Shown: positions 1-9,639 of the stretch, one piece after another
How positions within the stretch are numbered: the first letter of the stretch is position 1
Layout: each line of letters opens with the position of its first letter
Source of the DNA: Muribaculaceae bacterium
Lineage (GTDB): Bacteria; Bacteroidota; Bacteroidia; Bacteroidales; Muribaculaceae
DNA length: 51,549 nucleotides
Assembly: GCA_017624155.1 (NCBI GenBank)
Contig: JAGANS010000003.1
Coordinates: 1-51,549, forward strand
Direction of reading: 5' to 3'
Position numbers and translations under genes: made by a program
The notes under the pieces: model-generated
Database searches by the model: none
Told to the model about the DNA's origin: nothing
The model's input: the letters and a program-made list of their open reading frames with translations, nothing else

Positions 1-871
<871 letters not shown>

Positions 872-891
872 TTAGTTAAATCGTTGATAAA

Positions 892-1998
892 TCAGAAGTG
901 CCAGCCAAGGGTGATGAAGCATACCATCAGCGCGAGGTTGAACAGGCTGATCGGCAGCAGATATTTCCACTCGAGGCTAAGCAGCTGGTCGATACGCAGA
1001 CGCGGGAATGTCCACTTGAACCAGATTATGATGTAGGACAGCAGGATGGCCTTACCGATGAACCATATCGGAGTGGGGATATAGTCCATAACGGTATTGA
1101 AGCCTTCCCAGCCGGGGATATGCAGGGGCATCCAGCCACCGAAGAAGAGCAGAGTGGCTACGCCCGACACGATGAAGAGATTCAGGTATTCGGCGAGATA
1201 GAAGAAACCGAAGTGAATACCCGAATACTCGGTGTGGTAGCCGGCGGTAAGCTCGCTCTCGGCCTCGGGAAGGTCAAACGGGCCGCGGTTTGTCTCGGCG
1301 GTACCGGCGATCATATAAATAATGAAGGCGATAACAGCGGCGATATGCCCCTTGAAGATGAACCAGCCGTTGCCCTGCGCGAGCACGATGTCGGTGACGC
1401 TCATGCTGCCGGCGAGGCAGACCATAGTCACCACCGACAGACCGATCGACAACTCATAGCTCACCATCTGCGCGCCTGAACGGAGAGCACCGATGAGTGT
1501 GAACTTGTTGTTGGACGACCAACCGGCAAGCAGTATGCCGAGTACGCCGATCGACGAGCATGCGATCAGGAAGAATATGCCGATGTTGAAATCGATAATC
1601 TGCAGTCCGTCGCCCCAGGGAAGCACCGCGAAGCAGAGCATCGAGGCGATTATAACGAGATACGGGGCCAGTGCGAACAGGAATTTATCGATATGGTTGA
1701 GGCAGATAAGCTCCTTGATAAGGATCTTGAACATATCGGCGAAGCTCTGCAGCAGACCAAAGGGGCCGACACGGTTAGGACCGAGACGGCACTGGAAGGC
1801 GGCGCACACCTTACGCTCGAAATAGATGTAGAACAGAGCGAGCAGCGCGTAGAGCAACAGCAGGCCTACGCCGATAGCTACACATTCAACCGTCGTGGCG
1901 GCCCAACCGGGCAGAAAGCCTGTGAGCCAGTCGTGAATGGGGCCTGTCACTCTTGAGAAATCAAAAATGTGAGAATCTGATACGTTGTACATAATCAC
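892..1998 (-). CDS. nuoH: NADH-quinone oxidoreductase subunit H
   Basis: Membrane subunit of respiratory complex I that helps form the quinone chamber. The 368-residue protein has about eight hydrophobic segments. It carries the family signatures [20 protein letters not shown] (about residues 60-80) and the region [16 protein letters not shown], with its conserved acidic residues. Length fits the family (320-370). The gene starts 15 nt downstream of the nuoCD stop. The start used is the first ATG; a second Met two codons later would serve equally well. The next gene on the strand is atpD, not nuoI. Nothing suggests truncation: the C-terminus ([11 protein letters not shown]) looks complete. 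Confidence 0.96.
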   Translation of the reverse strand: MIMYNVSDSHIFDFSRVTGPIHDWLTGFLPGWAATTVECVAIGVGLLLLYALLALFYIYFERKVCAAFQCRLGPNRVGPFGLLQSFADMFKILIKELICLNHIDKFLFALAPYLVIIASMLCFAVLPWGDGLQIIDFNIGIFFLIACSSIGVLGILLAGWSSNNKFTLIGALRSGAQMVSYELSIGLSVVTMVCLAGSMSVTDIVLAQGNGWFIFKGHIAAVIAFIIYMIAGTAETNRGPFDLPEAESELTAGYHTEYSGIHFGFFYLAEYLNLFIVSGVATLLFFGGWMPLHIPGWEGFNTVMDYIPTPIWFIGKAILLSYIIIWFKWTFPRLRIDQLLSLEWKYLLPISLFNLALMVCFITLGWHF

Positions 1999-2013
1999 TT
2001 TCGGTTGAATGGG

Positions 2014-3645
2014 TTAGCGGTCCATGTCGGGTACGATATAGTCGAGCGAGCCGCCGATGGTGATAAGGTCGGCGATCTTGCTGCCCTGTGTGATATGGTC
2101 GACTACTGCAGCGAGGGGCAGGCAAGGCGGAGCAATCTTGAGGCGGAAAGGCTTGGTGGAGCCGTCGCTCTCGACATAAACGCCGAATGCACCGCGACAA
2201 CCCTCCACGAGCTGGAACCACTGTCCCTTGGGCAGCTTGACTACCTTGGGCACTTTCACGCAATACTCGCCATCGGGGATATTGTCGACAAGCTGGGCAA
2301 GGATTCTTGCGCTCTGCTCCATCTCGGCCATGCGCACCTTGAAGCGTGCCATGGAGTCGCCTTCTTCGCGGACGATTTCGTCGAATTCGAGCTCATCGTA
2401 AATGGAGTAAGGCTGCAGTTTGCGGATATCGCACGCCCAGCCCGATGCACGTCCCGAAGGACCGGTTACGGCATACGAAATGGCATCCTCGCGGGTAAGG
2501 ACGCCGACGCCTTCCATACGGTTCTTGGCGATGACGTTGCCGGTGAATATCTTGTTGTATTCCTTGATGTTTTTGGGGAGAACCTCGAGCAGAGCACGTA
2601 CATCGTCGGCAAAGTCGGGGGCGAGGTCCTGCATCACACCGCCTATGCACGCATAGTTGAACGTCATGCGTGCGCCACAGGTCTTCTCGAATATATCAAG
2701 GATCTGCTCGCGGACGCGCAGTGTGTAGAAAAGCATCGTGGTGGCGCCGAGGTCCATGCAGTATGTGCCGATGAACAGGCAGTGCGATGCGATACGCGAC
2801 AGCTCGTCCATCATCACGCGGATCACCTGGGCACGGCGCGATACCTCGATGTTGAGGGCCTTCTCGTAGAGCAGGCACAGGCCGTGGTGATAGATCTGAC
2901 CCGAGAAGTAGTCGAGACGGTCGAGGAAGTGAAGTGTCTGGGGATACTGGAGCGACTCGCAGAGTTTCTCCACGCCGCGGTGGATATAGCCCATATATAC
3001 GTCGATCTTCTTGATGGTCTCGCCGTCGACGGCGGTACGGAAGCGCAACACACCGTGCGTAGCCGGGTGCTGGGGGCCGATGTTCACCACGAAGTCGTCC
3101 TTGTGGAATATCTCGCGCTCGGTCTTCACGACCTTGCCGCCTTCCTCTTTATATACCGAGGTAAGGTCGGTCTGGCGCTCGTTTTCGATCGACACGGGGT
3201 TGATAGCCGGATCCTCGTCATAATCCTTGCGCAGAGGATAGCCCACCCAGTCGATGTTGAGGAAAAGGCGGCGCATATCGGGATTATTGATGAAGACGAT
3301 GCCGTAGAAATCATATACTTCACGCTCATAGATCTCGGCGATACGCCACAGATCGGCTACCGAGTGAATGTAGGGCTTGTCGCGGTCGGTCACTGCGACC
3401 TTCACCGAGCACATGGTATTGTGCCGGGTCGACATCAGATAGTAGATACAGCCGAGTTTTTCCACCCAGTCCATTCCGACGATGGTAACGAGATAGTCCA
3501 TCGCTGTGTCGGGATCGTCGCGGAGGTTCTTTGCCAGTTCATGCCACTGCTCATCGGCAACGGTAATCTGGAGGATACCCGAATTATCGTTCTCGAAAGT
3601 CGCGGCGGGGAAGAGTTTGGCAATCTTTTCCTGTATATTAGCCAT
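2014..3645 (-). CDS. nuoCD: NADH-quinone oxidoreductase subunit C/D fusion
   Basis: Peripheral-arm subunits of complex I fused in one 543-residue chain, as is usual in Bacteroidales. Residues 1 to about 165 are the NuoC (30 kDa) domain, containing EREVYDFYGIVF and a WVGYPLRKDYDED-like motif. After a short linker, residues about 185-543 are the NuoD (49 kDa) domain, which starts with VNIGPQHPATHGVLRF and contains YIHRGVEKL. The chain ends SLDYIVPDMDR, the normal NuoD end. NuoD with NuoB forms the quinone-reduction site. The gene lies between nuoB (47 nt) and nuoH (15 nt) and is probably co-transcribed with both. A 555-residue open frame on the opposite strand over the same bases is a codon-usage shadow. 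Confidence 0.97.
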   Translation of the reverse strand: MANIQEKIAKLFPAATFENDNSGILQITVADEQWHELAKNLRDDPDTAMDYLVTIVGMDWVEKLGCIYYLMSTRHNTMCSVKVAVTDRDKPYIHSVADLWRIAEIYEREVYDFYGIVFINNPDMRRLFLNIDWVGYPLRKDYDEDPAINPVSIENERQTDLTSVYKEEGGKVVKTEREIFHKDDFVVNIGPQHPATHGVLRFRTAVDGETIKKIDVYMGYIHRGVEKLCESLQYPQTLHFLDRLDYFSGQIYHHGLCLLYEKALNIEVSRRAQVIRVMMDELSRIASHCLFIGTYCMDLGATTMLFYTLRVREQILDIFEKTCGARMTFNYACIGGVMQDLAPDFADDVRALLEVLPKNIKEYNKIFTGNVIAKNRMEGVGVLTREDAISYAVTGPSGRASGWACDIRKLQPYSIYDELEFDEIVREEGDSMARFKVRMAEMEQSARILAQLVDNIPDGEYCVKVPKVVKLPKGQWFQLVEGCRGAFGVYVESDGSTKPFRLKIAPPCLPLAAVVDHITQGSKIADLITIGGSLDYIVPDMDR

Positions 3646-3692
3646 TGCTGTTCGATTGGTTTGAGGCTTTGATTAATAATTGGATGCGACGG

Positions 3693-4301
3693 TTATTCTC
3701 CGTCGGCGGGGATTGGATGCTTTGCGAGGAATTCTTTCTGGCTTTCCTGACGGTTGACACCGCCGAAGAATTTTTCCACCTTAATCTTGCGTGAGAGCTG
3801 CATGATACCGTAAATCATGGCTTCGGGGCGAGGCGGGCAGCCGGGCACAAACACATCGACAGGGACAATATCCTCGATGCCTTTGGCCACATGGTAGCTC
3901 TTGCGGAAGGGGCCGCCGGATATGGCGCACGAACCGCATGCAATCACATACTTAGGCTCGGCGAGCTGATCATAGAGGCGACGGAATACGGGCACCATCC
4001 TGTTGACTATAGTGCCGGCCACCATCATGAAGTCGGCCTGGCGGGGCGAGGCGCGCGCTACTTCCCAGCCAAAACGCGCCATGTCGAAACGCGCCGCACC
4101 GAGCGACACGAATTCGATACCGCAGCAACTGGTGGCGAAAGTGAGTGGCCAGAGTGAGTTGGACCGCCCCCAGTTGATGAGCTTGTCAAAAGAGCCGACA
4201 ATAACATTGGTGCCGCTCTCCTGCAGCTCCTTCACGAGTTGTTCGATATACTCGTTATCTTTCCATGCCTCGTAGGGCATGCTCTTGGTAGTTACTTCCA
4301 T
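3693..4301 (-). CDS. nuoB: NADH-quinone oxidoreductase subunit B
   Basis: This subunit carries the terminal N2 [4Fe-4S] cluster of complex I, next to the quinone site. In the 202-residue protein the tandem cysteines are visible in CCGIEFVSLGAARFDMARFG, followed by ACGSCAISGGPF and VPGCPPRPEAMIYGI, which together supply the four cluster ligands. The C-terminal tail past FFGGVNRQES is short and polar. The gene overlaps the end of nuoA by 10 nt, so the two are translationally close, and nuoCD follows after 47 nt. Length is normal for Bacteroidetes. No anomalies were seen. Confidence 0.97.
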   Translation of the reverse strand: MEVTTKSMPYEAWKDNEYIEQLVKELQESGTNVIVGSFDKLINWGRSNSLWPLTFATSCCGIEFVSLGAARFDMARFGWEVARASPRQADFMMVAGTIVNRMVPVFRRLYDQLAEPKYVIACGSCAISGGPFRKSYHVAKGIEDIVPVDVFVPGCPPRPEAMIYGIMQLSRKIKVEKFFGGVNRQESQKEFLAKHPIPADGE

Positions 4302-4672
4302 TCAAGGGCTCCTTTCCGCCAGGCGTAGACGAGGCCCAGCACTAAGACACCGAAAAAGACAGCGATACTGAGGATTCCCTGAGCACCGAGGGCCTGCATA
4401 CGCACGGCCCAAGGGAAGAGGAATACAGTCTCGACGTCGAACATCAGGAACAGGATTGCAAACAAGTAATAACCCACATGAAACTGCGACATGCTCTCGC
4501 CGCGCGTGGGGATGCCGCATTCATAGGCCTCGCCTTTCTGCGGATTGAACGAGCGGGGCGAGATAAGCCCGGCTATCCACATGGCCAGTGCCACAAGAGC
4601 GACACCAGTGAGTAGCGCCGTAATGGCAAGCACTCCACTGTTCTCGATTCCAAAGATGGCTAATGGTATCAT
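4292..4672 (-). CDS. nuoA: NADH-quinone oxidoreductase subunit A
   Basis: Small three-helix membrane subunit of complex I and first gene of the operon. From the preferred ATG at 4672 (MIPLAIFGIENSG) the protein has 126 residues, with hydrophobic stretches at the N-terminus, at GYYLFAILFLMFDVETVFLF and at ILSIAVFFGVLVLGLVYAW. The FDVETVFL signature and the Cys-containing loop YECGIPTRGES are diagnostic. The frame stays open up to an ATG at 4717, which would add 15 polar residues (MMPRHAATDNNNRNN) not typical of the family. I therefore chose the inner start, although no Shine-Dalgarno sequence decides it. Confidence 0.94.
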   Translation of the reverse strand: MIPLAIFGIENSGVLAITALLTGVALVALAMWIAGLISPRSFNPQKGEAYECGIPTRGESMSQFHVGYYLFAILFLMFDVETVFLFPWAVRMQALGAQGILSIAVFFGVLVLGLVYAWRKGALEWK

Positions 4673-4817
4673 ATTATTTCTATTATTGTTGTCTGTTGCC
4701 GCATGCCTTGGCATCATACCATAAAGCAGACAACTATGACCGGCATTGTTTTGCTAATCATATATTTGCACTGTATATGGCCTCGATTCTAAGGCGTTCG
4801 TCCTATATTTCTGCCTG

Positions 4818-4825
4818 CAAAGTTA
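4818..4825 (-). promoter_or_regulatory. Putative -7 element of the nuo operon promoter
   Basis: Read on the minus strand the site is TAACTTTG, an exact match to the Bacteroidetes -7 consensus TAnnTTTG. The A/T-rich -33 region just upstream has a TTTTT run but no clean TTTG at 19-23 nt. Predicted transcription would start near 4813 and give a leader of about 140 nt before the nuoA ATG at 4672. It is back-to-back with the ispE promoter. Confidence 0.6.
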
Positions 4826-4981
4826 ATGATTTATTCGGAAAAACCATAAAAAATCTTAACGTTTTTTACGGTCCGGGAAGTCTGCCGAGTATAAAAAAGC
4901 AGAAAATAACTTTTTCGGTCCTTTTCAGAACAAAAATGCATTTTTCACGCTCCCGTGGGCGCCTTATAGGAGCATTTTTAC

Positions 4982-4989
4982 TAACTTTG
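4982..4989 (+). promoter_or_regulatory. Putative -7 element directly before ispE
   Basis: TAACTTTG matches TAnnTTTG exactly and ends only 4 nt before the ispE ATG at 4994. If transcription starts at the usual distance, the message would be leaderless or nearly so. No convincing TTTG -33 element is visible at the expected spacing. Confidence 0.6.
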
Positions 4990-4993
4990 CGCC

Positions 4994-5839
4994 ATGATTC
5001 TATACCCCAACGCAAAGATCAATCTGGGCCTGGCCGTCGAGCGCCGACGTCCCGACGGCTATCACGACATCGCCACAATAATGCTGCCTGTCGACTGGTG
5101 CGACATTCTGGAGATTGTCCCTGCCGACGATGGCCGCACCACACTCACCACCTATGGCCGGCTTGTCGACTGCCCCCCTGAAAAGAATCTGGTAATTAAA
5201 GCATATCACGCCCTATCAGATATAACCGGAGGCCTGCCGCCTGCACACTTTTATCTTGAAAAGATTATACCCGACGGAGCGGGAATGGGCGGCGGTTCGG
5301 CCGACGCCGCATTTGCACTTACGGGCCTGAACGAGCTGTTCAATCTCGGACTCGGCAAGGACCGGCTGGCGCTGGTTGCAGCCACCGTCGGCGCCGACTG
5401 CCCCTTCTTCATCTACAACCGGCCGGCATGGTGCACGGGTACGGGCACAAATATCGAGCCTTGCAGCGTTGACGGCATTACCGGCCGGGCAATTCTTATT
5501 GCCAAGCCCCGTGTGGCATCCGTATCGACCCGCGAGGCATACGCGGGAATAAAACCGCTGCCCTGCGCCACCGACATACGGTCTGTTGTAAACCTGCCGC
5601 CCGCACAGTGGGCGCCGGCACTGTACAACGACTTCGAGGCATCTATATTTACAAAACTGCCTGCAGTGGCCGATGTGAAGCGGCGGATGACTGATGCCGG
5701 TGCCGAATATACGGCAATGACCGGCTCGGGAGCAGCCGTTTTTGGCATATTCGCCAATGACATTTTGGCACAAAAGGCCGCCGCGATATTCCCCGACTGC
5801 GACTACCGCGTGTGCCATGAGCCGGCATTGAACGTTTAA
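4994..5839 (+). CDS. ispE: 4-diphosphocytidyl-2-C-methyl-D-erythritol kinase
   Basis: Cytoplasmic GHMP-family kinase of the MEP isoprenoid pathway. It phosphorylates CDP-methylerythritol at the 2-hydroxyl using ATP. The 281-residue sequence opens with PNAKINLGLAVERRRPDGYHD, the family's substrate-binding start. It has the ATP-binding motif GAGMGGGSADAAFAL at about residues 95-110 and a GHMP C-terminal motif, MTGSGAAVFGIF, near residue 250. Length is normal. The gene stands alone on the plus strand, divergent from the nuo operon, with a -7 box 4 nt before its ATG. grpE follows after 91 nt under what appears to be a separate promoter. Confidence 0.96.
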   Translation: MILYPNAKINLGLAVERRRPDGYHDIATIMLPVDWCDILEIVPADDGRTTLTTYGRLVDCPPEKNLVIKAYHALSDITGGLPPAHFYLEKIIPDGAGMGGGSADAAFALTGLNELFNLGLGKDRLALVAATVGADCPFFIYNRPAWCTGTGTNIEPCSVDGITGRAILIAKPRVASVSTREAYAGIKPLPCATDIRSVVNLPPAQWAPALYNDFEASIFTKLPAVADVKRRMTDAGAEYTAMTGSGAAVFGIFANDILAQKAAAIFPDCDYRVCHEPALNV

Positions 5840-5888
5840 TCGTCTGTTTTTGTTATAAATTTTAGCTGAAGGACCTCCCGGCAGGTTT

Positions 5889-5905
5889 TTGGCAAAGTTT
5901 TTGCA
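5889..5905 (+). promoter_or_regulatory. Putative sigma-54 (-24/-12) promoter of grpE-dnaJ
   Basis: The sequence TTGGCAAAGTTTTTGCA has GG at 5891-5892 and GC at 5903-5904, exactly 10 nt apart, as RpoN promoters require. It fits YTGGCACGRNNNTTGCW except at two of the less constrained positions. The expected start, about 12 nt past the GC, is near 5916, which would leave a leader of about 15 nt before the grpE ATG at 5931. No activator-binding site was recognised. Confidence 0.55.
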
Positions 5906-5930
5906 TATCTAACCACAAATACATCCAGCT

Positions 5931-6521
5931 ATGAGTCAGAAAAAGAATAAAGATACATCAAAAATCAAAGAACAGCCGGCCGACGCCCCCGAAGTAGAAG
6001 ATATTCTCGACGATACCACCGCCGAAGTCGATGACGCCAATGTCACCGAAGACGAGGCTGACGCAATGCTTCAGAAGATTCAGAAGCTAACCGAAGATTT
6101 GGAAAAGGAAAAGAAAGACTATCTGTTTCTACGCGCCGACTTCGACAACTACCGCAAGCGTATGCTCAAGGAACGCGAGGAACTGCTCCGCAATGCCGGC
6201 GAGAAGGTTCTCAAAGGCCTGCTACCGATTGTCGACGACTTCGAACGCGGACTTCAGGCCACAAAGGGCAGCAACGACGCTGCCGCCGTGCGCGAAGGCA
6301 TGGAACTGATATACAACAAACTGCTCAAATATCTTGCCGACAACGGTGTTAAGCCTATGGAATCGACCGGGCAGCCATTCGACCCCGACTTCCACGAGGC
6401 CATCGCTACGATTCCCGCTCCGAGCGAAGATCTCAAGGGCAAGGTTGTGGACACCACGACCCGCGGTTATATGATCAATGACAAGGTGCTCCGCCATGCC
6501 AAAGTGGCCGTCGGCGAATAA
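5931..6521 (+). CDS. grpE: Nucleotide exchange factor GrpE
   Basis: Cytoplasmic co-chaperone that releases ADP from DnaK. The 196-residue protein has an acidic, low-complexity N-terminus (residues 1-45). A long coiled coil follows (about 45-100, including LEKEKKDYLFLRADFDNYRKR), then the GrpE head domain with GMELIYNKLLKYLADNGV and FDPDFHEAI. The C-terminus, TRGYMINDKVLRHAKVAVGE, is the conserved beta-domain end. dnaJ follows after 26 nt, so the two form an operon; dnaK is not in the window. Expression is probably directed by the sigma-54-like site 26 nt upstream of the start. Confidence 0.97.
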   Translation: MSQKKNKDTSKIKEQPADAPEVEDILDDTTAEVDDANVTEDEADAMLQKIQKLTEDLEKEKKDYLFLRADFDNYRKRMLKEREELLRNAGEKVLKGLLPIVDDFERGLQATKGSNDAAAVREGMELIYNKLLKYLADNGVKPMESTGQPFDPDFHEAIATIPAPSEDLKGKVVDTTTRGYMINDKVLRHAKVAVGE

Positions 6522-6547
6522 CACATTAATTATATAAGACGCGGAAT

Positions 6548-7747
6548 ATGGATAATAAGCGCGATTATTATGAAGTGCTGGGCGTGAGCAAGACAGCCAC
6601 ACCCGACGAGATAAAGAAGGCCTATCGCAAGATGGCCATCAAATATCACCCCGACAAGAATCCCGGAGACAAGGAGGCCGAAGAAAAATTCAAGGAAGCC
6701 GCCGAAGCTTATGATGTGCTGTCCAACGAGGAGAAGCGCAGAAAGTACGACCAGTTTGGCCACTCGATGGGTCCGCAGGGATTCGGAGGAGGTGCCGGTG
6801 GCTTCGGAGGCGGCTTCGGAGGCTTTCAGGGCGGCGGTTTCTCGATGGAGGACATCTTCGAACAGTTCGGCGACATATTCGGCGGCCGGTACTCCAACAT
6901 GGGCGGCTTTGGCAGCGCGGCAGGCTCGTCGCGCTCACGCCAGCAGCGCCAGCGCCGCGGCACCGACCTGCGCATACGCGTCAAGCTCACTCTCGACGAG
7001 ATTGCCAACGGCGTGACCAAGAATCTCAAAATTCCCACCTTCGTACCGTGCGAGCATTGCAAAGGTACCGGAGCAAAGGATGGCACAGCATTCACAACCT
7101 GTCCGACATGCCACGGCACCGGCACTGTGATCGAACAGCACCAGAGCTTCTTCGGCATCGAGCAGGTGAACGCCACCTGCCCCACCTGCGAAGGCACAGG
7201 CAAGGTAATATCCGAACAATGCCAGTATTGCCGCGGCGAAGGCGTCGTGCGCAAGGACGAGCAGGTATCGTTCACAATACCCGCCGGCGTATCCGACGGC
7301 ATGACCCTCACCGTAAAGGGCAAAGGCAATGCCCCGCGTCACGGCGGCATACGCGGCAACCTTCTCGTCGTCATCGAGGAAATCAAGCACCCCGAGCTGA
7401 TCCGCGACGGTCAGGACGTTATCTACAACCTCATGCTCGATCTGCCTACCGCCACCCTCGGCGGCTCGGTGGAAGTACCCACTATCGGAGGCCGTGCACG
7501 TCTTAAAATCGCTCCGGGTACACAGCCCGGCAAGGTGCTACGCATGCGCGGCAAGGGCCTGCCATCAACCGACTACCCCTCACAACGCGGCGACGAGCTG
7601 ATCAATGTGATGGTTTACATCCCCGAAAAACTCAGCGACGACGAGAGGCTGGCATTCGAATCAATGAAAAACTCGCCCAACGTCACACCCGACGAAGATC
7701 AGAAAAAACGTATTTTCTCGAAACTCAAACATATTTTCGAGCAATAA
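6548..7747 (+). CDS. dnaJ: Chaperone protein DnaJ
   Basis: Type I (full-length) Hsp40 that delivers substrates to DnaK and stimulates its ATPase. The 399-residue protein shows all parts in order. The J domain (1-70) has the HPD motif in [10 protein letters not shown] Gly/Phe-rich linker follows (about 75-125). The zinc-binding region has four CxxCxGxG repeats ([32 protein letters not shown], about 175-240), and the C-terminal substrate domains run to the end. It is the second gene of the grpE-dnaJ pair and is closed by a strong terminator 34 nt after its stop. Confidence 0.98.
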   Translation: MDNKRDYYEVLGVSKTATPDEIKKAYRKMAIKYHPDKNPGDKEAEEKFKEAAEAYDVLSNEEKRRKYDQFGHSMGPQGFGGGAGGFGGGFGGFQGGGFSMEDIFEQFGDIFGGRYSNMGGFGSAAGSSRSRQQRQRRGTDLRIRVKLTLDEIANGVTKNLKIPTFVPCEHCKGTGAKDGTAFTTCPTCHGTGTVIEQHQSFFGIEQVNATCPTCEGTGKVISEQCQYCRGEGVVRKDEQVSFTIPAGVSDGMTLTVKGKGNAPRHGGIRGNLLVVIEEIKHPELIRDGQDVIYNLMLDLPTATLGGSVEVPTIGGRARLKIAPGTQPGKVLRMRGKGLPSTDYPSQRGDELINVMVYIPEKLSDDERLAFESMKNSPNVTPDEDQKKRIFSKLKHIFEQ

Positions 7748-7780
7748 TCAGCACAGGTCGCACAGCCCGCAACCATATAA

Positions 7781-7816
7781 GCCCCCGCAACGAAAAACCA
7801 CGGTGCGGGGGCTTTC
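7781..7816 (+). terminator. Rho-independent terminator after dnaJ
   Basis: The arms GCCCCCGCA (7781-7789) and TGCGGGGGC (7804-7812) are perfectly complementary over 9 bp around a 14-nt loop, and are followed by TTTCT. The position, just past dnaJ, fits the end of the grpE-dnaJ transcript. Confidence 0.85.
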
Positions 7817-7856
7817 TAATATGGCCGTCGCAACACTTGCTACGCATTATTTGTTG

Positions 7857-7880
7857 AAAATATGTTTTAAAACATATTTT
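7857..7880. promoter_or_regulatory. Perfect 24-bp A/T palindrome in the dnaJ-ndk gap
   Basis: The half-site AAAATATGTTTT is followed immediately by its exact reverse complement, a 24-bp perfect palindrome about 105 nt upstream of the ndk -7 box. A second, smaller inverted repeat (GATACAG with CTGTATATC) starts 2 nt beyond. The 289-nt gap holds no other gene. Its role is unknown: it could be an operator or a weak A/T hairpin. Confidence 0.4.
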
Positions 7881-7985
7881 TGATACAGTGCTGTATATCT
7901 GTGCATTATCCCCAACTTTTAGCTAAACTAATTTCAATTAAGATTTTTTAAACCAATAAAAACGGGCTTTACGGTCAATTTTTCG

Positions 7986-7993
7986 TAACTTTG
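7986..7993 (+). promoter_or_regulatory. Putative -7 element of the ndk promoter
   Basis: TAACTTTG fits TAnnTTTG exactly and lies 43 nt before the ndk ATG at 8037, giving a predicted leader of about 40 nt. No clean TTTG lies at the -33 distance. Confidence 0.6.
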
Positions 7994-8036
7994 AAGAGCG
8001 TGAAATAAAACGCATCCACTAAATACGACAAAATCC

Positions 8037-8501
8037 ATGGAGCAGACCTTCGTAATCTTAAAACCTTCGGCCATACAACGCAGCCTGTGCGGTGACGTGC
8101 TCACCCGCTTCCAACGCAAGGGCCTTGCCATCGCAGGTATCAAGATGATGCAGCTCGACGAAAAGATCCTGCGCGTACACTACGCCCACCTCGTCGACCG
8201 CCCGTTCTTCCCGACCCTTGTGAAGTCAATGACCCGCACACCGGTTATCGTGATGGTACTCAAAGGTAAAGATGCCGTTGCTGTCGTGCGCTCGATGGTA
8301 GGCGCAACCAACTGCCGCAACGCCGCTCCCGGCACTATCCGGGGAGACTTCGGCATGTCGGGACAGGAAAACATCGTCCATGCCTCCGACACTCCCGAAA
8401 ACGCAGTGATCGAGATCAACCGATTCTTCAGCCCCGAAGAAGTTTTTGACTACTCAATGCCAACCACCGAAGCCACATACGCTCCCGACGAAATAGACTA
8501 A
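8037..8501 (+). CDS. ndk: Nucleoside-diphosphate kinase
   Basis: Cytoplasmic enzyme that transfers the gamma phosphate of ATP to nucleoside diphosphates through a phospho-histidine. The 154-residue sequence starts EQTFVILKPSAIQR, the standard family opening. The active-site His is in NIVHASDTPENA (about H115), and MVGATNCRNAAPGTIRGDFG supplies the nucleotide-binding loop. Length is normal (about 150). It is monocistronic or weakly linked to the downstream peptidase gene 73 nt away. Confidence 0.98.
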   Translation: MEQTFVILKPSAIQRSLCGDVLTRFQRKGLAIAGIKMMQLDEKILRVHYAHLVDRPFFPTLVKSMTRTPVIVMVLKGKDAVAVVRSMVGATNCRNAAPGTIRGDFGMSGQENIVHASDTPENAVIEINRFFSPEEVFDYSMPTTEATYAPDEID

Positions 8502-8574
8502 CAGAATACCAATCAGGCCACACCGGTAAGATATTACCTGCGGCCCCTCTCCTCAAAAAACGACCATCACAACA

Positions 8575-9564
8575 ATGAAACTCTCTCACAAACTCACAAT
8601 TCTCGCTTCTTTTGCAATGGCGCTGATGGCAGTAAGTCCGTCCGCAGCACAATCATACCGTCTGCCCGGACAGCACACCCAGCAGCATGGCGATCTCATA
8701 GCCGGCCAGCACCACAGCAACATGGAAGTGGACAATACCACCAAATACCTTGAAGCTCTCTTTGCCGAAGAAGAAGAACCCGAGTTTGACATCTATACCG
8801 AAGGCTGGGAGAGCGGATTCGTCAACTGCTACAAAAACGCTACCGTACCGCAGACCGCCGTCATCGACGTGACCAAATTCTGTATGCCCCACCCGGGATA
8901 CGTCACATCGCCCTACGGCTACCGCAAGCGATTCCGCCGCATGCACAAAGGCATCGACCTCAAGGCCAATATCGGCGACACAGTCCGCGCGGCATTCGAC
9001 GGCAAGGTGCGCCTTACAAAATATGAACGCCGCGGCTACGGCTACTACGTGGTTGTCCGCCACACCAACGACCTCGAGACCGTATACGGACACCTCTCCA
9101 AATTCCTCGTCGAACCCGACCAGTATGTCCGCGCAGGCGACCCGATAGCTCTCGCCGGCAATACCGGCCGCTCATTCGGCTCTCACCTTCATTTCGAGAC
9201 CCGCTACATGGGTTACGCCATCAATCCGGCCGCAATCTTCGACTTCGCCAATCAGACCACACACACCGACTACTACACATTCGACAAGAATACATACCAG
9301 CACGCCCGCAATTTCTCGCCCGAGGCCAACGCCGCATACGCAGCTCAGTACCGGGCCACACACAAGGTGGAATATGGCAACACCAAGTCGACAGCAGCGT
9401 CCAACAGCCGGTCGAAAGGTGCAAGTACCGTTGTGGTTCGCAAGGGCGACTCCCTGAGCCGCATTGCCTCGCGCAACGGCACATCAGTAGCAGCAATCTG
9501 CCGCCTCAACGGCATCAAGAGTTCCACCAAGATCCGCCCCGGACAAAAGCTCCGCGTGCGATAA
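8575..9564 (+). CDS. M23 family zinc metallopeptidase with C-terminal LysM domain
   Basis: Predicted periplasmic peptidoglycan endopeptidase. The 329-residue protein has a signal peptide (residues 1-25, ending PSAAQS). Its M23/LytM domain (about 100-220) shows the HxxxD zinc motif in HKGIDL (H124, D128), YGHL (H172) and HLHFE (H204/H206), so it looks catalytically intact. A linker precedes a single LysM domain at about 284-329 (VVRKGDSLSRIASRNGTSV) for binding glycan strands. A strong terminator 29 nt downstream ends the transcript. The exact peptide bond cleaved cannot be read from sequence. Confidence 0.93.
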   Translation: MKLSHKLTILASFAMALMAVSPSAAQSYRLPGQHTQQHGDLIAGQHHSNMEVDNTTKYLEALFAEEEEPEFDIYTEGWESGFVNCYKNATVPQTAVIDVTKFCMPHPGYVTSPYGYRKRFRRMHKGIDLKANIGDTVRAAFDGKVRLTKYERRGYGYYVVVRHTNDLETVYGHLSKFLVEPDQYVRAGDPIALAGNTGRSFGSHLHFETRYMGYAINPAAIFDFANQTTHTDYYTFDKNTYQHARNFSPEANAAYAAQYRATHKVEYGNTKSTAASNSRSKGASTVVVRKGDSLSRIASRNGTSVAAICRLNGIKSSTKIRPGQKLRVR

Positions 9565-9592
9565 CCCACCGACATAACACAATTCAACATAC

Positions 9593-9630
9593 AACGCCCG
9601 CAGGCCCCAGAGCCCAACGGGCGTTTTTTT
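9593..9630 (+). terminator. Rho-independent terminator after the M23 peptidase
   Basis: The arms AACGCCCG (9593-9600) and CGGGCGTT (9618-9625) pair perfectly and run into a run of seven T (9624-9630). The next gene starts only 10 nt later, so it needs its own promoter or read-through. Confidence 0.85.
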
Positions 9631-9639
9631 CCGACATCA

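Noticed and set aside
2005-3672. 555-residue open frame on the plus strand opposite nuoCD
   Set aside because: The minus strand encodes unmistakable NuoC/NuoD motifs along the entire length; the plus frame shows no family features.
4742-4754. A further sigma-54-like site (GGCATTGTTTTGC) near the nuo promoter
   Set aside because: The GG-GC spacing is 9 nt, not 10, and the site is not placed before a plus-strand start codon.
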